The notes beneath the pieces were generated by a model that was given only the letters and a program-made list of their open reading frames with translations, ran no database searches and was not told the origin of the DNA. The position numbers and the translations under genes are program-made. A stretch of DNA of 64,000 nt from Epiperipatus broadwayi (lineage: Eukaryota > Onychophora > Udeonychophora > Euonychophora > Peripatidae), in contig JAQFVV010000012.1 of assembly GCA_028023455.1 (NCBI GenBank), positions 13,282,364 to 13,346,363 of the forward strand, read 5' to 3'. Below, one piece after another: positions 59,993 to 64,000 of this stretch (positions within the stretch are counted from its first letter, which is position 1; each line of letters begins with the position of its first letter).

Positions 59993-61650
59993 ATTGGTAA
60001 TTTAAGTTACATGATATTATCATATTTTATTTAAAAATACACTGATTTTGATAAGTAATGTTATTAAGATTTATCACTAATACAAGCATATATAATTTAA
60101 CTATTAATACTCAGATGTATTAACATATGGATTAGATAGAATAAAATTCCCTTTGTTATTTAGCCATAAAAGATTTATAATTGAATAATAAAATTTTAAG
60201 AGTCTTATTTATCATACTTAAATATTTTAAAACCCTGAAATAATTTTAGATTTGATATATATTGTAATGTTTTCACATTTTGGTATGCCTTAGTAGGCCT
60301 TCTTTTACAAACTATATAATGAAAGTTAACCAAGCTATGGAGAAGGAAAATATCTTGTTCCTATTTCCAAAAACATAGCTATATTTCCTGATTAACATGC
60401 CTACTAATTATTGTGACTTACACTGTTGGTGGAATCAGCTTTTTAATTTATTTTAACAAGGGCGATAGAATTCATACAAGAATCCATTGAAATCCATCGC
60501 GTCACACATCATAAATTAAGAAGAAAATAATTTAAAAGATCGGGATTATGATTTCCCATAACTTTATTTTTTTATTTTGAGAATATTTCTCCTGAGGCTT
60601 AATTAACAAATATTGGCAAAGGTAAATTATATATAATAGATTATAAATAAACTAACCATAATAACGCACAATGAAAAGTTGAAAAAAGCAAAACATTTTA
60701 TTCAAACATATTAAAATATTTAAAAGATAAATTACTTATAAGTTGGAAAGACTACATGCATGCTAACCCAGACATGAATCAATTAATTAAAACAGTTTAA
60801 CAATTAAAGTTCACTTCCAAGTTTCTTTTAGAAGGTTGTAACTGAAAATCTCTTGAATAAAAAAAAAGTATGTCTCTATCAGGATAATATTATAAGCTTA
60901 TTGGAGAATGTTTTGCAAATGCTTAATTTAGTCACAGTCGGGATTTGAATACTCTTACCGGTAAATTTTGTAGTACGGGTTTTGAAGAGCCTATTGAAGT
61001 TAACTAGCTTCACTCTGTCGACATTTTTGTAGGTTCATGGCCCGTTATAATGGCTAGACTTGATGGTTTTTCAGAGTGACATATACAATGAAAGGTATCT
61101 GTAAATGCATCGTTTCCGCTCTGCATGATGATTCACCTCAGCATGAGTAGTCCGGGATAGGATATTTTCTCTATCCTGGACCTAATGAAAGCTGCTAGTT
61201 AAGGAATAGTTAAAGATCCCTTTTGAAGTTTTTTCTGACCTTTTTATATTTGCAATCAATTTTTAGACTTCTCTGCGCATCTATTTTCTTTTGTCCCTTT
61301 ATCAGCATACAAGATAACAATCTTGTACATTCTTTCTTAAATTTAAGTTACAAAGTCTTTTTTTTTAAACGTAATTCCGCCATCTTTAACCAGAGTTAGA
61401 AAGACTTTACTAATTGAAATCTGCGTATGGAATTCTCTTTCTTTTAGTTTATCTGGATCAGTAATCTGCATGTCTTTTACCCTTTCCAATTCTAACTTTT
61501 ATTTTTAACTAAAGTAATAATTTGAAACAACAAAATTAGCTTTCACCGTATGTTTTAAAAAAATAAATTATACTAACTAAAAAAAAAATCTAACTTTTAA
61601 AAGATCACTAAATTTACTTTTTCTTTTAGCTTTTACCAAATGCCAATATA
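59993..61650. other. Intronic sequence, GC-richer block at 60930-61200
   Basis: No exon or domain recognised. The block near 60930-61200 (cagtcgggatttgaatactc, tccgggataggatattttctc) may be a decayed SINE-like repeat. Confidence 0.35.
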
Positions 61651-61652
61651 TT

Positions 61653-61678
61653 TGTACCATATATAAATAAATGGTACA
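61653..61678. repeat. Short palindrome beside a TA run
   Basis: TGTACCAT-ATATAAATA-ATGGTACA, followed by (AT)n. The central ATATATAAATA is the same as in the palindrome at 41634-41661, although the arms differ. Confidence 0.7.
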
Positions 61679-61849
61679 ATATATATATATTGAAAACTTA
61701 AGAGAAAATATGCTAGCCACACATAAATATTACTAGATTTATTTATTCATAGACACATTATATTTTGATTTCATAATTCTGAGATACTATTATTGTTTTT
61801 AAATAAATATCTAAATATTTAAATATTCTGTAAACAGCAGAGTTAGTAT

Positions 61850-61886
61850 GATGATGATGATGATGACAATTATTATTATTATATCT
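61850..61886. repeat. (GAT)n / (ATT)n microsatellite
   Basis: A trinucleotide run directly before the LINE fragment at 61888. It may mark an insertion border. Confidence 0.8.
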
Positions 61887-61887
61887 A

Positions 61888-62600
61888 AAACTTTGATAAG
61901 ATTGATCATAACATTCTTATTAATAAATTTTATAACCTTGGTCTAGCAAATAATTTAGTTTGTTGGTTTGAATCTTTTATAAAAGGTAGAGCAGCTTTTG
62001 TTAATCTTAATGGCTGAATATCTGCCCAATATTATTGTTACCTTGGAGTGCCTCAATGTAATATTTTGATTCCATTACTTTTTAATATATATATTAATGA
62101 CCTCAAAACTTGTGTACAATACTCTCATGTCTTGTGTTATGCTAAGGATCGTAAGATTTTTAGACATATCTATTCTATTAAATATTGCTTCAAGATGATA
62201 TTAATAGTTTTTCCAAATGGTGTGAAAAACTAAAATGATAATCAGTGTGGACAAATGCTCTTCCGTATTTTACTCCAATAAATCTGAAATTCTAAGATTT
62301 GAATATTGTATTAATAATTTTAAAATAAAATCTACTAACACAGTTTGGGATCTTGGAATTATATTTTCCAGTAATGGCTCCTTCCATCATCATATAGAAT
62401 CAATAATAAATAAAGCCTTTAAGACAATGGCAACTATTGACAGATAGTGTAGTGGTTTTGATTACTCTACCAAATATAAACTTTTTCTATCTTTGGTTCA
62501 TACTATTTTGGAATTTGAATCAGTTTTATGGAGTCTGTTCAAAGACAGACATAAGTAAAATATAATTAGTTTACAAAAAAATTTCTAGGTTTTGTTGACT
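61888..62600 (+). pseudogene. Non-LTR retrotransposon RT fragment, Jockey/CR1-like
   Basis: Translation gives TFDKIDHNILINKFYNLGLA, WFESFIKGRAAFVNL, YLGVPQCNILIPLLFNIYIN (normally GVPQGSILGPLLF), then CYAKDRKIF in place of the YADD catalytic block. After a frame change: CSSVFYSNKSEI, VWDLGIIFSSNGSFHHHIES and INKAFKTM. Order and wording fit Jockey/CR1-type LINE reverse transcriptases. The catalytic aspartates are lost and the frame is broken, so it is a 5'-truncated fossil. The 3' tail probably reaches about 63020 (aataaagaattg). Confidence 0.75.
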
Positions 62601-63026
62601 AAAAAAAGATTGCAATATGTCTCTTTTCACAAGAAGAAAAGCTAAGGATATGAAATTTTTATACAAAGTCATTACAGAAAAAAAATGTTTCTTATAAAAT
62701 GATTTCAAAACTGCATTTAGAATTATTGTCAATATGAAACTCGTGCCCATAATTATTTTTTGAGTGAAACTTGTAGAAGTAACACTTTAAAATCCCCCTC
62801 CCCTTCTTCTGTCTACCTAATAGAATAACAATTTTGTTAGTGAAAACCTTTTTCAATTTAATATTAATGAATTTTCAAAGGTTTTAAATGTGATGTACGA
62901 TTAGTGAATTTTTTGATTTATTTTATTACTCCCCTAAAACACATAACATATATCTTTTTTTTTTATGTGCAATCTGTAAATAACCTTTGATTGTAGATAT
63001 GTACATTAAATAAAGAATTGAAAAGC

Positions 63027-63051
63027 AACAGCAGCACCTGCTGCTGCTGTT
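63027..63051. repeat. CAG/CTG inverted repeat, perfect 10-bp stem
   Basis: AACAGCAGCA and TGCTGCTGTT separated by CCTGC. It sits at the end of the LINE fragment, followed by a TTA run. Confidence 0.85.
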
Positions 63052-63585
63052 ATTATTATAATGAGCAACTTATTATCAGTTAAACTAACATTTCATCACT
63101 TACAATATGTAGGATAATCAAACAGTTATAAAATGCATACCTGAAAATATTTCCTATAAAACAATAATTGAAAGTGCATTGAAAGAGTTCTCAATTGAAT
63201 TTTATAATATCAATAGTTCTTGAAGATTCTTAATTATAATTTTAAATTAAAAATTTTCAGCTACACATTTCATAACCATCGATTTAACTTATCCATGCAC
63301 TTGTATATATATGAATATGATGGGAAAATATTAGAAGTACTCTATGCAAGCTTCAGCAAATTAAAGAGTCTTAATAAATAGATAAAATACTGGTGTGAAA
63401 CCTTTTAAATTTGTATTAAATTTTATTATTTATATATTCTACAGAAATGGTTAATTATATTTATTAATACAAAAGATTTTTAATGGCTAAATGATTAAAC
63501 AAATCAACACAAAATAGTAACAATATTGAGAGACAGAAAAGCAAATCACATGAAAGTACACAAAAATCCCCAAAATTATAATTAC

Positions 63586-63665
63586 CGTTCTAAATTATGT
63601 CTAACTTCTTGGGTTTTGTTCAAATCAACTTCAGCATTCTTAACATAATTTTTCAGAGATTCACT
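63586..63665 (-). CDS. Coiled-coil protein gene, exon (80 nt)
   Basis: Acceptor TTTTAG, donor GTAATT on the minus strand. Reads SESLKNYVKNAEVDLNKTQE then VRHNLE plus two bases of an Arg codon completed in exon 56821-56905. Preceded by a 79-bp intron from exon 63745-63879, which ends in phase 0. The coiled-coil pattern continues across the junction. Confidence 0.8.
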
Positions 63666-63744
63666 CTAAAATTAAAAACAAAATTAAAGATCTATTTTAT
63701 TTTATTTGCTTATTTGAAAATTATATGATTGAATCAAGACCTAC

Positions 63745-63879
63745 CTCTATAGTGAGCTTAGCAGAGTAAGTTTTTTCTTTTTCCAAACTGACCAACATAT
63801 TAGAATTTTCAGTTTTTAAAGTCTCCAACTGAAGATTAAAAGTTCTATTTATTTCAGAAAGTGAGTTTTCTTGTAATTT
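63745..63879 (-). CDS. Coiled-coil protein gene, exon (45 codons)
   Basis: 135 nt, phase 0 at both ends, acceptor TTACCAG and donor GTAGGT. Reads KLQENSLSEINRTFNLQLET, then LKTENSNMLVSLEKEKTYSA and KLTIE. Clear a/d hydrophobic spacing. It is the longest exon seen and, with its neighbours, shows a gene built of small coiled-coil exons as in large tethering or scaffold proteins. No domain allows naming. A translated search with the joined exons would decide between candidates such as EEA1-like, golgin-like or centrosomal proteins. Confidence 0.8.
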
Positions 63880-63969
63880 CTGGTAAACATACACATATAT
63901 TTACTTATAGTGAAAAATAAAGGTAAATAGTAAAAATATATATATATTCTTAATGAATTTTAAACTTAC

Positions 63970-64000
63970 TCCTTCTCCTTTTAACTTATCAATTTTTAAT
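63970..64000 (-). CDS. Coiled-coil protein gene, partial exon cut by the window edge
   Basis: The minus strand reads LKIDKLKGEG and ends at donor GTAAGT, in phase with exon 63745-63879 across a 90-bp intron. The 5' end lies outside the window. Confidence 0.7.

Overview
This is a eukaryotic, very AT-rich, repeat-packed animal genome window. There are no bacterial operons, no dense coding and no CRISPR. Large introns, a degenerate vertebrate/mollusc-type TTAGGG tract, Penelope-like elements (PLEs) with hammerhead-type motifs, an RTE-type LINE with a GATGAT tail and many TA microsatellites suggest a lophotrochozoan, possibly a cephalopod or other mollusc. The taxon is a weak inference.

Host gene: the only host coding sequence I can support is a minus-strand gene seen as six small exons (63970-64000, 63745-63879, 63586-63665, 56821-56905, 33667-33723, 33501-33587). 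All have AG/GT boundaries and compatible phases, and they encode heptad-rich, Gln/Glu/Lys-rich coiled coil. At least 30 kb of the window is therefore intronic to this gene. Its identity is not resolved. Most other open frames belong to transposable elements.

Left third (about 1.2-25.1 kb): one degraded Ty3/gypsy-type LTR retrotransposon is broken apart by later insertions. Its 5' LTR (pieces at 1181-1295, 4663-5075, 8690-8806) holds two head-to-head inverted PLE pairs. The first pair was itself hit by a 1679-bp TG...CA solo LTR with a 4-bp target duplication. Its gag/pol lies at about 8.8-12.8 kb. Its 3' LTR (12835-13283 and 25001-25112) was opened at a TA microsatellite by about 11.7 kb of further elements: a 2.2-kb TG...CA unit; a gag-only LTR element with an intact gag, a polypurine tract and a 2.6-kb LTR; a hammerhead-bearing inverted unit with a 14-bp target duplication; and an inverted solo copy of the 2.6-kb LTR.

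Middle (25-49 kb): a third head-to-head PLE pair; a head-to-head pair of tRNA-headed SINE-like copies with a hammerhead-like motif; two related short inverted-repeat DNA elements with 8-bp target duplications (30071-31301, 38328-40030) plus a truncated relative (43440-44370); a solo LTR with CCAAT and TATA boxes (41634-42378); and a mariner-like MITE (47993-48286).

Right (49-64 kb): a nearly full-length RTE-type LINE with an 11-bp target duplication (53281-56489), a 5'-truncated sister copy (49742-50703), two other LINE fragments, local tandem repeats and hairpin-bearing direct repeats.

Main point: five different PLE/hammerhead-class insertions (1296-4662, 5076-8689, 20693-21467, about 25404-26492, about 31450-31975) all have the same architecture. 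Each is two copies joined 5' to 5' with 3' ends pointing outward, and two of them have clear single-insertion target duplications. This recurring head-to-head dimer, together with hammerhead cores at or near the joins and 3' ends, is the most interesting system here.
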